A stretch of 64,000 nt of DNA from Stagnihabitans lacustris. GTDB taxonomy: Bacteria; Pseudomonadota; Alphaproteobacteria; Rhodobacterales; Rhodobacteraceae. The stretch spans positions 1 through 64,000 of the forward strand of contig NZ_JAPDGS010000009.1 in the NCBI RefSeq assembly GCF_025950525.1, in the 5' to 3' direction. The first letter of the stretch is position 1. Every line of letters starts with the position of its first letter. The position numbers were made by a program, and so were the translations under genes. Shown here piece after piece: positions 8,754-16,088 of the stretch. The notes beneath the pieces were generated by a model. It saw nothing but the letters and a program-made list of their open reading frames with translations, did not search any database and had not been told where the DNA came from.

Positions 8754-8969
8754 ATGAAAGCAGAAGAGTTTGACGAAAAGTTCGACAAAGGCGAGGACAT
8801 CAGCGCCCATGTCGATTGGTCAACGGCACGCCGCCCCAATCTTGAGGCGCGGCGGGTTAATGTGGATTTCCCGGCCTGGATGGTCTCGGGTCTGGACAAG
8901 GAAGCCGGGCGCCTGGGCGTCACCCGGCAGTCTCTGATCAAGATGTGGATTGCAGAGAAGCTGGGGTAG
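8754..8969 (+). CDS. Orphan BrnA/CopG-family antitoxin
   Basis: A 71-residue protein: acidic N-terminus (MKAEEFDEKFDKGEDISAHV), a linker with RRPNLEARRVNVDFPAWMV, and a ribbon-helix-helix-type C-terminus (LDKEAGRLGVTRQSLIKMWI). This is typical of BrnA-like type II antitoxins, which bind DNA as dimers and neutralise a BrnT-like RNase. Start ATG follows GAGG by 9 nt. No toxin gene is adjacent: upstream is only the palindromic element, downstream an unrelated hypothetical. It therefore looks like an antitoxin left without its partner. Confidence 0.75.
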   Translation: MKAEEFDEKFDKGEDISAHVDWSTARRPNLEARRVNVDFPAWMVSGLDKEAGRLGVTRQSLIKMWIAEKLG

Positions 8970-9069
8970 GTGGTTGCGAGAGGCCGAGGAAGAGTTGATC
9001 TTGGTGAGCTTCGATCATGGCTCGGCATGATCGTCGCGCGGGCGTTAGCCCAAGATGGAGGGGTGAGAT

Positions 9070-9501
9070 ATGAAACACGCGAAGTTGCAGGCCATCGTTC
9101 ACAACGTCGCTGACTCTCTCGGCAGTGGCATCAGCCTCATGACAGGTTTCTACGACCTGGATGTCTATAGGGACGCCCACAACTCGCCAGGGAAGACCCT
9201 CAGACTTGACCTTTTGGGTGGTGTCGTGATGGAGGGAGATGCGCGGGCAAATCTGATTGCGGCCCTGCAACGCGTTCCAGAGGCTCTTGCGGCACAATGC
9301 ACAAAAGCCGGTGTCTCGTGGGATGACTTCCACCGGGCGGAAGTCGTCTATCGTGTCGACACGGTGGGACCGGGCTTTACCATACTAGTTGAGGACCGTG
9401 CAGGGAAGTCGACCGAAACCGACTACATGGGCTCTCCAGCCAAACGCGAGAAGGCGCTGGATGCCTATGGTCGTGTCGTCCCAAAGCCAAGCCGGTGCTG
9501 A
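9070..9501 (+). CDS. Hypothetical protein
   Basis: A 143-residue protein beginning MKHAKLQAIVHNVADSLGSGISLMTGFYDLDVY with a strong GGAGGGG ribosome-binding site. It has no membrane segment or recognisable motif. Residues 37-55 (AHNSPGKTLRLDLLGGVVM) and 84-113 look like beta-strand-rich stretches. I do not recognise the family. It is the last gene of the insert between rplP and rpmC, and its end abuts the promoter-like site driving rpmC. Confidence 0.65.
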   Translation: MKHAKLQAIVHNVADSLGSGISLMTGFYDLDVYRDAHNSPGKTLRLDLLGGVVMEGDARANLIAALQRVPEALAAQCTKAGVSWDDFHRAEVVYRVDTVGPGFTILVEDRAGKSTETDYMGSPAKREKALDAYGRVVPKPSRC

Positions 9502-9515
9502 CCCCCATTTCCCCC

Positions 9516-9544
9516 TTGCCCCACAGGCGCAACCCCCCTATACG
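9516..9544 (+). promoter_or_regulatory. Probable promoter restarting transcription before rpmC
   Basis: TTGCCC, a 17-nt C-rich spacer and TATACG. The sequence CTTGCCCC(A/G)CAG...CAACCCC(C/T)CTATACG is nearly the same at 15391-15420 before rplO. It starts 14 nt after the preceding hypothetical gene and 105 nt before rpmC, so it can supply the third ribosomal segment. Confidence 0.7.
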
Positions 9545-9648
9545 GGCGCATCTGCGGTTCCGGGGCGACTCGGAATCGTCGTGTTATATTCATCCACCAG
9601 GACAACGGTTACCCTTGGGGCCGTCTGGTGACAGAGAAAGAGGACGAC

Positions 9649-9849
9649 ATGGACGCCAAAGATCTGCGCTCCAAGACCCCTGATCAGCTGCGCGAGCAGC
9701 TGGTGGCGTTGAAGAAAGAAGCCTTCAACCTGCGCTTTCAGGCCGCGACCAACCAACTCGAAAATACTGCACGCATCAACAAGGTCCGCAAGGACGTTGC
9801 CCGCGTGAAAACCGTGCTGGTCGAAATGGCCACCGCGGCTGCGAACTGA
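9649..9849 (+). CDS. rpmC: 50S ribosomal protein L29
   Basis: A 66-residue L29 ([31 protein letters not shown]...), two antiparallel helices at the tunnel exit beside L23. The ATG at 9649 gives the usual N-terminus; the frame is open further upstream. It is the first gene of the ribosomal segment after the 3.4 kb insert; rpsQ follows after 10 nt. Confidence 0.95.
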   Translation: MDAKDLRSKTPDQLREQLVALKKEAFNLRFQAATNQLENTARINKVRKDVARVKTVLVEMATAAAN

Positions 9850-9859
9850 GGAGAGACAG

Positions 9860-10108
9860 ATGCCCAAGCGTATCCTTTCAGGTGTCGTCACCTCGGACAA
9901 GAACGAACAGACCGTCACGGTTCTGGTCGAACGCCGCTTCAAGCACCCCGTGCTGCAGAAGACGATCCGCAAATCCAAGAAATACCGGGCCCATGACCCC
10001 TTGAACACGTTCAAGGAAGGCGATGTCGTCCGCATCGAGGAATGCGCACCGATTTCGAAATCGAAGCGTTGGATTGTGATCACCGACGTCGCCCAAGCGA
10101 CGGCGTGA
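9860..10108 (+). CDS. rpsQ: 30S ribosomal protein S17
   Basis: An 82-residue S17 ([30 protein letters not shown]...), an OB-fold primary 16S rRNA-binding protein. The signature around [18 protein letters not shown] is present. A 56-nt spacer to rplN, longer than its neighbours, contains a weak TGGGG/CCCCA hairpin. Confidence 0.96.
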   Translation: MPKRILSGVVTSDKNEQTVTVLVERRFKHPVLQKTIRKSKKYRAHDPLNTFKEGDVVRIEECAPISKSKRWIVITDVAQATA

Positions 10109-10164
10109 ACACGAACTGAACGAAACCCTGGGGCAGATAAGTCCCCAAAGGTCGGAGACAACCA

Positions 10165-10533
10165 ATGATCCAGATGCAGACCAACCTGGATGTTGCTGAC
10201 AACTCGGGCGCTCGCCGAGTTCAGTGCATCAAGGTTCTGGGCGGTTCGCACCGCCGCTATGCATCCGTGGGCGACATCATCGTGGTGTCGGTCAAGGAAG
10301 CAATTCCCAAAGGCAAGGTGAAGAAGGGGGACGTCCGCAAGGCCGTCGTCGTCCGCACCGCCAAAGAAGTCCGCCGTGAAGACGGCACCGCGATCCGTTT
10401 TGACCGGAACGCCGCCGTCATCCTGAACAATCAGGGCGAACCGGTCGGCACCCGTATCTTCGGGCCGGTCGTGCGCGAACTGCGCGCGAAGAACTTCATG
10501 AAGATCATCTCTCTCGCGCCGGAGGTGCTGTAA
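10165..10533 (+). CDS. rplN: 50S ribosomal protein L14
   Basis: A 122-residue L14 ([28 protein letters not shown]...) that contacts 16S helix 14 at the subunit interface. The length equals the family standard. GGAG precedes the start. Its TAA overlaps the rplX ATG by one base (TAATG). Confidence 0.96.
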   Translation: MIQMQTNLDVADNSGARRVQCIKVLGGSHRRYASVGDIIVVSVKEAIPKGKVKKGDVRKAVVVRTAKEVRREDGTAIRFDRNAAVILNNQGEPVGTRIFGPVVRELRAKNFMKIISLAPEVL

Positions 10534-10838
10534 TGGCTGCGAAACTCCGCAAGGGCGACAAGGTCGTCGTGCTCACCGGCAAGGACAAGGGCAAGCAGGG
10601 CGAGATTTCGTCCGTGTCGCCCAAGGACGGCAAGGCCATCGTTGACGGCTTGAACATGGCGATCCGCCATACCAAGCAATCGGCGGCCTCGCAGGGTGGT
10701 CGTATCGCCAAGGCGATGCCGATCGACCTGTCCAACCTCGCCATCGTTGATGCCAATGGCAAAGCGACCCGCGTCGGCTTCCGTATCGAAGGCGAAGCCA
10801 AGGTCCGCTACGCCAAGACCACCGGGGAGGCGATCTGA
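10533..10838 (+). CDS. rplX: 50S ribosomal protein L24
   Basis: A 101-residue L24 with the KOW motif near the N-terminus ([21 protein letters not shown]), an initiator of 50S assembly near the tunnel exit. It overlaps rplN and rplE by one base each, giving tight coupling. Confidence 0.96.
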   Translation: MAAKLRKGDKVVVLTGKDKGKQGEISSVSPKDGKAIVDGLNMAIRHTKQSAASQGGRIAKAMPIDLSNLAIVDANGKATRVGFRIEGEAKVRYAKTTGEAI

Positions 10839-11398
10839 TGTTGGACGCTGCCACCTACACGCCGCGCCTGAAGGCCGAATACAAGGCCGCCATCCGCGCC
10901 GCGCTGAAAGAAGAGTTCGGTTACACGAACGACATGCAGATCCCCCGTCTGGACAAGATCGTCCTGAACATGGGCGTCGGCGAAGCCGTCAAGGACACCA
11001 AGAAGGTCAAGCAGGCCTCCGAGGATCTGACGCTGATCGCGGGCCAAAAGGCCGTGATCACCAAGGCCAAGAACTCGATCGCGGGCTTCCGCGTTCGTGA
11101 GGGGATGCCGCTGGGCACCAAGGTCACTCTTCGGGGCGACCGGATGTATGAATTCCTTGATCGCCTGATCACCGTGGCTTTGCCCCGCGTCCGCGACTTC
11201 CGCGGCGTCAAGGGCACGGCGTTCGATGGTCGTGGCAACTACGCGATGGGCTTGAAAGAGCATATCGTGTTCCCGGAAATCAACTTCGACAAAGTCGACG
11301 AAGTTCTGGGCATGGACATCATCATCTGCACCAACGCCAAGTCGGATGCTGAAGCGAAGGCGCTGCTGAAGCACTTCAAGATGCCCTTCACGTCGTAA
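10838..11398 (+). CDS. rplE: 50S ribosomal protein L5
   Basis: A 186-residue L5 (5S rRNA-binding, contacts P-site tRNA). Signature block [15 protein letters not shown] is present near residues 30-44, and the C-terminus ends [10 protein letters not shown] as usual. The start overlaps the rplX stop (TGATG). Confidence 0.96.
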   Translation: MLDAATYTPRLKAEYKAAIRAALKEEFGYTNDMQIPRLDKIVLNMGVGEAVKDTKKVKQASEDLTLIAGQKAVITKAKNSIAGFRVREGMPLGTKVTLRGDRMYEFLDRLITVALPRVRDFRGVKGTAFDGRGNYAMGLKEHIVFPEINFDKVDEVLGMDIIICTNAKSDAEAKALLKHFKMPFTS

Positions 11399-11414
11399 CG
11401 CGAGGAAACCAAGT

Positions 11415-11720
11415 ATGGCCAAAAAATCCATGGTGAACCGCGAAGTGAAACGCGCCAAGCTCGTGCAGAAGCACGCAGCAAAGCGCGCGGCACTCAAGAC
11501 GGTGATCGCCGACCAGACCAAGCCGATGGAAGAGCGCTTCAAGGCAACGCACAAGCTTGCCCAGTTGCCCCGCAACTCTTCCGCGACGCGTATCCACAAC
11601 CGGTGCCAATTGACCGGTCGTCCCCACGCGTTCTACCGCAAGCTCAAGCTCAGCCGCATCATGCTGCGTGATCTCGCCTCCTTTGGCCAGATCCCCGGCA
11701 TGGTGAAGTCGAGCTGGTAA
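11415..11720 (+). CDS. rpsN: 30S ribosomal protein S14
   Basis: A 101-residue S14 of the long, zinc-independent class: it carries [20 protein letters not shown] but lacks the CxxC...CxxC zinc motif of the short form. It lies in the 30S head. The ribosome-binding site is CGAGGAAA. Confidence 0.96.
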   Translation: MAKKSMVNREVKRAKLVQKHAAKRAALKTVIADQTKPMEERFKATHKLAQLPRNSSATRIHNRCQLTGRPHAFYRKLKLSRIMLRDLASFGQIPGMVKSSW

Positions 11721-11733
11721 GGAGTATCGCAAG

Positions 11734-12129
11734 ATGATGAACGATCCTCTCGGCGATATGCTGACCCGCATCCGCAACGCCCAAATGCGCGGCAAATCCA
11801 CCGTCTCGACCCCGGCTTCCAAGCTGCGGGCCTGGGTCCTGGATGTGCTCGTGTCCGAAGGCTATATCCGCGGATATGAAAAGGCCGAAACGTCGAACGG
11901 CCAAGGCGAACTGACCATCAGCCTCAAGTATTATGAAGGCACCCCGGTCATTCGTGAACTCAAGCGCGTGTCCAAGCCTGGCCGTCGCGTTTACAACTCC
12001 ATCAAGGACATCGCCCAGGTGCGCAATGGTCTTGGTATCGCCATCGTCTCGACCCCCAAGGGCGTGATGACCGATGCCAATGCCCGTGCGGCCAATGTTG
12101 GCGGCGAAGTCCTCTGCACCGTGTTCTGA
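11734..12129 (+). CDS. rpsH: 30S ribosomal protein S8
   Basis: A 131-residue S8 ([17 protein letters not shown]...) that binds the central 16S domain. In E. coli it represses translation of the spc operon; that role is not testable here. The C-terminal motif [16 protein letters not shown]...GGEVLCTVF is typical. Confidence 0.96.
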   Translation: MMNDPLGDMLTRIRNAQMRGKSTVSTPASKLRAWVLDVLVSEGYIRGYEKAETSNGQGELTISLKYYEGTPVIRELKRVSKPGRRVYNSIKDIAQVRNGLGIAIVSTPKGVMTDANARAANVGGEVLCTVF

Positions 12130-12139
12130 GGAGGGCAAG

Positions 12140-12673
12140 ATGTCTCGTATCGGCAAAAAGCCCGTCGCCCTGGTCAAGGGTGTCACCGCCTCGGTCTCGG
12201 GTCAGACCATCTCTGTGACGGGTCCCAAAGGGGTCCGTTCCTTTACCGCTGGCGACGATGTGACGCTGACGGTCGAAGGCGAAATGATCAAGGTCACCCC
12301 GCGTGGCCTGTCCAAGCGCGCCCGTTCGCAGTGGGGCATGTCCCGCTCGATGATCCAGAACCTGGTTACCGGTGTCACCACCGGTTTCAAGAAGGAGCTG
12401 GAAATCCAGGGCGTGGGTTATCGCGCTGCCATGAAGGGCAAAGATGTCCAACTGCAGCTCGGTTTCTCGCATGAAGTCGTGTTCGAGGTTCCCGCCGGCG
12501 TGACCGTCGCTGCCCCGAAGCAGACCGAACTTGTGGTGGAAGGCATCGATCAACAGCTCGTTGGTCAGGTCGCCGCGAACATCCGCGAATGGCGCAAGCC
12601 CGAGCCCTACAAGGGCAAAGGCATCCGCTATAAGGGCGAGTTCATCTTCCGCAAGGAAGGCAAGAAGAAGTAA
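12140..12673 (+). CDS. rplF: 50S ribosomal protein L6
   Basis: A 177-residue L6 ([15 protein letters not shown]...), two related domains, located near the factor-binding centre. C-terminal signature [23 protein letters not shown] is clear. The start at 12140 follows GAGGAGGG; the open frame upstream overlaps rpsH and was rejected. Confidence 0.96.
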   Translation: MSRIGKKPVALVKGVTASVSGQTISVTGPKGVRSFTAGDDVTLTVEGEMIKVTPRGLSKRARSQWGMSRSMIQNLVTGVTTGFKKELEIQGVGYRAAMKGKDVQLQLGFSHEVVFEVPAGVTVAAPKQTELVVEGIDQQLVGQVAANIREWRKPEPYKGKGIRYKGEFIFRKEGKKK

Positions 12674-12685
12674 GGGGCGAGAGAA

Positions 12686-13045
12686 ATGGCGAACAACAAG
12701 CGAGAGCTGTTCCTCAAGCGCCGTGTGCGTGTGCGGAACCGGATCAAAGCAGTGGCTCATGGGCGTCTTCGCCTGTCGGTCCACCGCTCGTCCAAGAATA
12801 TCATGGTCCAACTGATCGACGACGTGAAAGGGGTCACCCTGGCCTCTGCCTCGACGCTCGAGAAAGAACTGGGCTTCGTCGGCAAGAACAACGTCGAGGC
12901 GGCTGCGAAAGTCGGCGCCACGATCGCGGAACGTGCCAAAGCGGCTGGGGTCGAAGAGTGCTATTTCGACCGCGGTGGTTTCCTCTTTCACGGTAAGATC
13001 AAGGCTTTGGCCGACGCTGCCCGTGAAGGCGGCCTGAAGTTCTGA
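12686..13045 (+). CDS. rplR: 50S ribosomal protein L18
   Basis: A 119-residue L18 ([22 protein letters not shown]...) that binds 5S rRNA in the central protuberance. C-terminal [27 protein letters not shown] is conserved. It lies 12 nt after rplF and 11 nt before rpsE. Confidence 0.96.
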   Translation: MANNKRELFLKRRVRVRNRIKAVAHGRLRLSVHRSSKNIMVQLIDDVKGVTLASASTLEKELGFVGKNNVEAAAKVGATIAERAKAAGVEECYFDRGGFLFHGKIKALADAAREGGLKF

Positions 13046-13056
13046 GGAGAATTTAA

Positions 13057-13641
13057 ATGGCAGAACGTGAAAACCGCCGGGACGATCGTGGCAATGGCCG
13101 TGGCCAGAACCGCGATAACAACCGCGAAGAAGCTTCCGAGTTCGGCGAACGCCTGGTTGCGATCAACCGCGTCTCCAAGACCGTGAAAGGCGGCAAGCGC
13201 TTCGGCTTTGCAGCCCTGGTGGTTGTCGGTGATCAGCGCGGTCGTGTTGGCTTCGGCAAGGGCAAGGCGAAAGAAGTGCCCGAGGCGATCCGCAAGGCAA
13301 CCGAGCAGGCCAAGCGCAGCCTGATCAAGGTTCCGCTGAAGGACAGCCGCACCCTGCACCACGACATGGAAGGGCGCCATGGCGCCGGGAAAGTCGTGAT
13401 GCGGACGGCCGTGGCCGGCACCGGGATCATCGCGGGTGGCCCGATGCGGGCCGTCTTCGAAATGCTGGGTCTGCAGGACGTCGTGGCCAAGTCGATCGGC
13501 TCGACCAATCCCTACAACATGATCCGTGCGACGGTGGATGGGCTGAAGTCCGAAACCTCGCCGCGTCAGGTTGCGGCACGTCGTGGCAAGAAGGTCGCGG
13601 AAATCCTCCGCAAGCCGGAATCCGAAGTGGTGGAGGCCTGA
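13057..13641 (+). CDS. rpsE: 30S ribosomal protein S5
   Basis: A 194-residue S5 with a basic, Asn/Arg-rich N-terminal extension ([22 protein letters not shown]) before the double-stranded RNA-binding fold. It affects decoding fidelity and the mRNA entry channel. The motif [17 protein letters not shown] is standard. One nucleotide separates it from rpmD. Confidence 0.96.
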   Translation: MAERENRRDDRGNGRGQNRDNNREEASEFGERLVAINRVSKTVKGGKRFGFAALVVVGDQRGRVGFGKGKAKEVPEAIRKATEQAKRSLIKVPLKDSRTLHHDMEGRHGAGKVVMRTAVAGTGIIAGGPMRAVFEMLGLQDVVAKSIGSTNPYNMIRATVDGLKSETSPRQVAARRGKKVAEILRKPESEVVEA

Positions 13642-13642
13642 G

Positions 13643-13834
13643 ATGACCAAGAAGACCATCGTCGTCCAGCAATATGCCTCGGCCGCACGCCGTCCGGCCG
13701 TTCAGACCGCGACCCTCAAGGGTCTGGGCCTGAACAAGATCCGTCGCACCCGTGAGCTGGAAGATACGCCTTCCGTGCGCGGCATGGTGAACGCGGTCTC
13801 TCACATGGTGAAGATCATCGAAGAGCGCGGCTAA
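13643..13834 (+). CDS. rpmD: 50S ribosomal protein L30
   Basis: A 63-residue L30 ([21 protein letters not shown]...[21 protein letters not shown]). rplO normally follows directly. Here a strong terminator and 1.7 kb of other genes intervene, making rpmD the end of the third ribosomal segment. Confidence 0.95.
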   Translation: MTKKTIVVQQYASAARRPAVQTATLKGLGLNKIRRTRELEDTPSVRGMVNAVSHMVKIIEERG

Positions 13835-13854
13835 GCGATCTTCGCATTGAACAG

Positions 13855-13890
13855 AAAGGCGCCCCGGGTCAAACCGGGGCGCCTTTTCTT
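13855..13890 (+). terminator. Strong intrinsic terminator after rpmD
   Basis: A perfect 13-bp GC-rich stem (AAAGGCGCCCCGG / CCGGGGCGCCTTT) with loop GTCAAA, followed by TCTTTA. It separates rpmD from rplO, genes that are adjacent in the canonical spc operon. Confidence 0.92.
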
Positions 13891-13989
13891 TACGCAATCT
13901 TATTGAATGGCCCCCCAGTTTGGTCGTCCAATTAACGCTTTGTTAAGATTTCACCGGAATTCTTCATCTGAGGAATGGGGAGATCTGCT

Positions 13990-14514
13990 GTGCGTGTCTA
14001 TGAGCTTTCAGCCCAGAATCGCATCCTTTCGGTGTCCGACAACTGGGACCCTTTTGCGCGAACGAACGGCGGCGCCGATGCCCTGTCCCATGCCGTGCTG
14101 GGGCGACCGATCTGGGATTTCGTCTCGGGCTTGGACACGCGCAGCTATCTGAATGCGCTGATTTTTGCGACGCGCAATGCCGGCCGCAAGGTTTCGGTGC
14201 GCTATCGCTGCGATGGTCTGGCGGAACGGCGCCTCTTCCAACTGCAGATCGAGCCGCTGGAGGACAATGCCGTCCGCCTGTCCCACCTGCCACTGGAGAT
14301 TCGGAGCCGCCGCAAGCCTGCCTCTGCGCCACCCCCGGGGGCTCAGGTGTGCTGCGGCCAGTGTCTGCGCTGGCGGCAGGGCAGCACCTGGGAGGAGGCC
14401 GAAATCCACCACGCCCTGGCGCCGCAGGGCATCGACTTTGTCGTCTGTCCGCAGTGCCGGACCGAGGCGCAACGCGTGATCGACGCCCTGGGCTGCCTGC
14501 GCGCCGTCCACTAG
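13990..14514 (+). CDS. PAS-like domain protein with C-terminal zinc ribbon
   Basis: A 174-residue protein. Residues 1-100 resemble a short PAS-type sensor fold found in proteobacterial hypotheticals (SVSDNWDPFARTNGG, AVLGRPIWDFVSGLDTRSYLNAL, YRCDGLAERRLFQLQIEP). The C-terminal part has two knuckles, CCGQC (121-125) and CPQC (153-156), likely a zinc site. The GTG at 13990 is preferred because GGGGAG lies 7 nt upstream; an ATG at 13975 would add five residues. It has no output domain, so a partner would be needed for signalling. First gene of the rpmD-rplO insert. Confidence 0.65.
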   Translation: MRVYELSAQNRILSVSDNWDPFARTNGGADALSHAVLGRPIWDFVSGLDTRSYLNALIFATRNAGRKVSVRYRCDGLAERRLFQLQIEPLEDNAVRLSHLPLEIRSRRKPASAPPPGAQVCCGQCLRWRQGSTWEEAEIHHALAPQGIDFVVCPQCRTEAQRVIDALGCLRAVH

Positions 14515-14585
14515 AATCCCGCTATCGGCGCTCGCGTCCCGTGGTAGGCTCGTCTTGGGCGACAAGCCCGAACCGGGAGGAAATC

Positions 14586-15023
14586 ATGTCCAAATATGCG
14601 GGCGGTTGCGCCCATGTCCATGTCACGATCGACGCCGAGCCCATCGACAACCACGAGTGCCATTGCAATGTTTGCAAGGCTGTGACGGGTCAGCACACGA
14701 CCCATGTCGCCTTCTTCAACCATGACGATGTGAAGGTCGACCACCCCGAAAAGATCAAAAGGGTGCCCTTCAACGCGCAGAACCCGGATGGCCCGCTGGA
14801 AATCTGCTTGTGCACCGATTGCGGTGCCGTCCTGATGCTGGACGACAAAGTGGGCCGCATCCGTGTCGCGGTGCCGAACGTGATGGGCTACGACGACGCG
14901 ACCTTCCCCAAGGCGAGCTACCATGCGTTTTGGGATGAGACGAAGGGCTATCCGGCGCCCCAAGACGGCCGCCCGGTGTTTGGCGGTCTGCGGCCGGAGT
15001 TTGTCTGGCCGGCGGGTCACTAG
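14586..15023 (+). CDS. GFA-family (CENP-V/GFA domain) zinc protein
   Basis: A 145-residue protein with the GFA fold signature: GGCAHVHVTI, CHCNVCKAVTGQH (Cys25, Cys27, Cys30) and CLCTDCGA (Cys74, Cys76, Cys79). The family is named for glutathione-dependent formaldehyde-activating enzyme, but most members have unknown substrates. The first CxC of the canonical structural zinc site is CxH here (Cys8, His10). GGAGG precedes the ATG at 14586. It lies inside the rpmD-rplO insert with no metabolic partner nearby. Confidence 0.85.
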   Translation: MSKYAGGCAHVHVTIDAEPIDNHECHCNVCKAVTGQHTTHVAFFNHDDVKVDHPEKIKRVPFNAQNPDGPLEICLCTDCGAVLMLDDKVGRIRVAVPNVMGYDDATFPKASYHAFWDETKGYPAPQDGRPVFGGLRPEFVWPAGH

Positions 15024-15024
15024 C

Positions 15025-15079
15025 GTAGGGTGGGTGCAACCCACCGACAACGGTAGCGGCGGGGTGAACCCCGCCCTAC
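15025..15079. repeat. Palindromic repeat element, second copy type
   Basis: Outer arms GTAGGG and CCCTAC enclose two hairpins: GGTGGGT-GCA-ACCCACC and GGCGGGG-TGAA-CCCCGCC. It has the same layout as 8651-8719 though the stem sequences differ. It fills the gap between the GFA gene and the small Cys-rich gene. Confidence 0.75.
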
Positions 15080-15101
15080 CCAGGTCAAACAGGGTGTGTC
15101 C

Positions 15102-15386
15102 ATGCTGTTCAAAGACGACGATGCCGCCTATCTTGACTGGCTGAACGCACATCCAGACGGCTATGTGGTCAACCTCTCACGCAGTTTATCCGGGGATTAC
15201 GCGGTCCTGCATCGGGCACAATGTGGGGGCATCCGGTCGGAGAAGGTGAAGCCTGGTGCTTATACGGAGCGCGGCTACGTCAAGCTCTGTGGCGTCAGCA
15301 TCGTGGAATTGCGTCGCCTTATGTCGGAGGTTCAGGGCAGGCCAGACGCGGATTTCAGCAAGACTTGCGGGAATTGCTGCCCCTGA
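15102..15386 (+). CDS. Small Cys-rich hypothetical protein
   Basis: A 94-residue protein ([29 protein letters not shown]...) with a central [12 protein letters not shown], a GYVKLCG segment and a C-terminal CGNCCP. The five cysteines suggest a zinc site or disulfides. ATG 15102 has AGGG 7 nt upstream; a GTG at 15096 is possible. I have seen small proteins with the LHRAxC pattern annotated only as hypothetical. It ends 6 nt before the promoter-like site of rplO. Confidence 0.65.
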   Translation: MLFKDDDAAYLDWLNAHPDGYVVNLSRSLSGDYAVLHRAQCGGIRSEKVKPGAYTERGYVKLCGVSIVELRRLMSEVQGRPDADFSKTCGNCCP

Positions 15387-15391
15387 CGCCC

Positions 15392-15420
15392 TTGCCCCGC
15401 AGCCCCAACCCCTCTATACG
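15392..15420 (+). promoter_or_regulatory. Probable promoter restarting transcription before rplO
   Basis: TTGCCC, a 17-nt spacer and TATACG, closely matching the site before rpmC. It lies 94 nt upstream of rplO and immediately after the inserted small gene. No terminator lies between it and rplO. Confidence 0.7.
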
Positions 15421-15513
15421 CCCCCGGTGGCGTCCTATCGCCATAAGAATCATCAACGCCGTGTTTGCCTGCGCCGTCGCAGCCCAGGCAGTTCCGGCAT
15501 AGGAGAATGCGAC

Positions 15514-15987
15514 ATGAAGCTTCATGAACTTTCCGACAATCCCGGCGCCGCCAAAAAGCAAAAGCGCGTCGCGCGTGGTCCGGGTTCGGGCAAGGGCAAG
15601 ACCGCCGGCCGCGGTATCAAGGGTCAGTCGTCCCGTTCGGGCGTCGCCTTGGGTGGCTACGAAGGCGGTCAGATGCCGCTGTATCGGCGCCTGCCGAAGC
15701 GTGGCTTCAACAAGCCCAACCAAAAGCAATTCGCTGTCATCAACCTCGGCCTGATCGAGAAGTTCGTGGCCGCCGGCAAGCTGGACATCTCGGGCACCAT
15801 CACCGAGGACGCCTTGGTCGCCGCTGGCCTGACCAAGTCCAAGCATGACGGCATCCGGATCCTGGCCAAGGGCGTTCTGACCTCCAAGGTCACTCTGGTT
15901 GTTACCGGCGCCTCGGCCTCGGCCATCGAAGCGGTTGCGGCCGCTGGTGGCTCGCTGACCGTCACGTCCGCGGCGGCTGCCGAATAA
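15514..15987 (+). CDS. rplO: 50S ribosomal protein L15
   Basis: A 157-residue L15 ([38 protein letters not shown]...) with the glycine-rich N-terminal extension that threads into 23S rRNA, and [15 protein letters not shown]. The ATG at 15514 has AGGAGA upstream; the open frame back to 15256 is spurious. It opens the last spc segment with secY. Confidence 0.96.
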   Translation: MKLHELSDNPGAAKKQKRVARGPGSGKGKTAGRGIKGQSSRSGVALGGYEGGQMPLYRRLPKRGFNKPNQKQFAVINLGLIEKFVAAGKLDISGTITEDALVAAGLTKSKHDGIRILAKGVLTSKVTLVVTGASASAIEAVAAAGGSLTVTSAAAAE

Positions 15988-16027
15988 GGCTTGCGGGCGG
16001 GCCACGGTCTGCCTACATCTATCTTCG

Positions 16028-16059
16028 CGCCGCCGACCGGTGAAACCGGTTCGGCGGCG
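16028..16059 (+). other. Hairpin in the secY leader
   Basis: An 8-bp (CGCCGCCG / CGGCGGCG) plus 6-bp (ACCGGT / ACCGGT) stem with one bulged T and a GAA loop lies 29 nt upstream of secY. It has no T tract. It may tune rplO-secY read-through or mRNA stability. Confidence 0.5.
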
Positions 16060-16088
16060 TTATCACAACGTCAACGGGAAGTCCCAAT

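Noticed and set aside
6182-9648. Integrated mobile element or genomic island between rplP and rpmC
   Set aside because: No integrase, transposase, direct-repeat boundaries or attachment site could be found; contents look like independently placed single genes.
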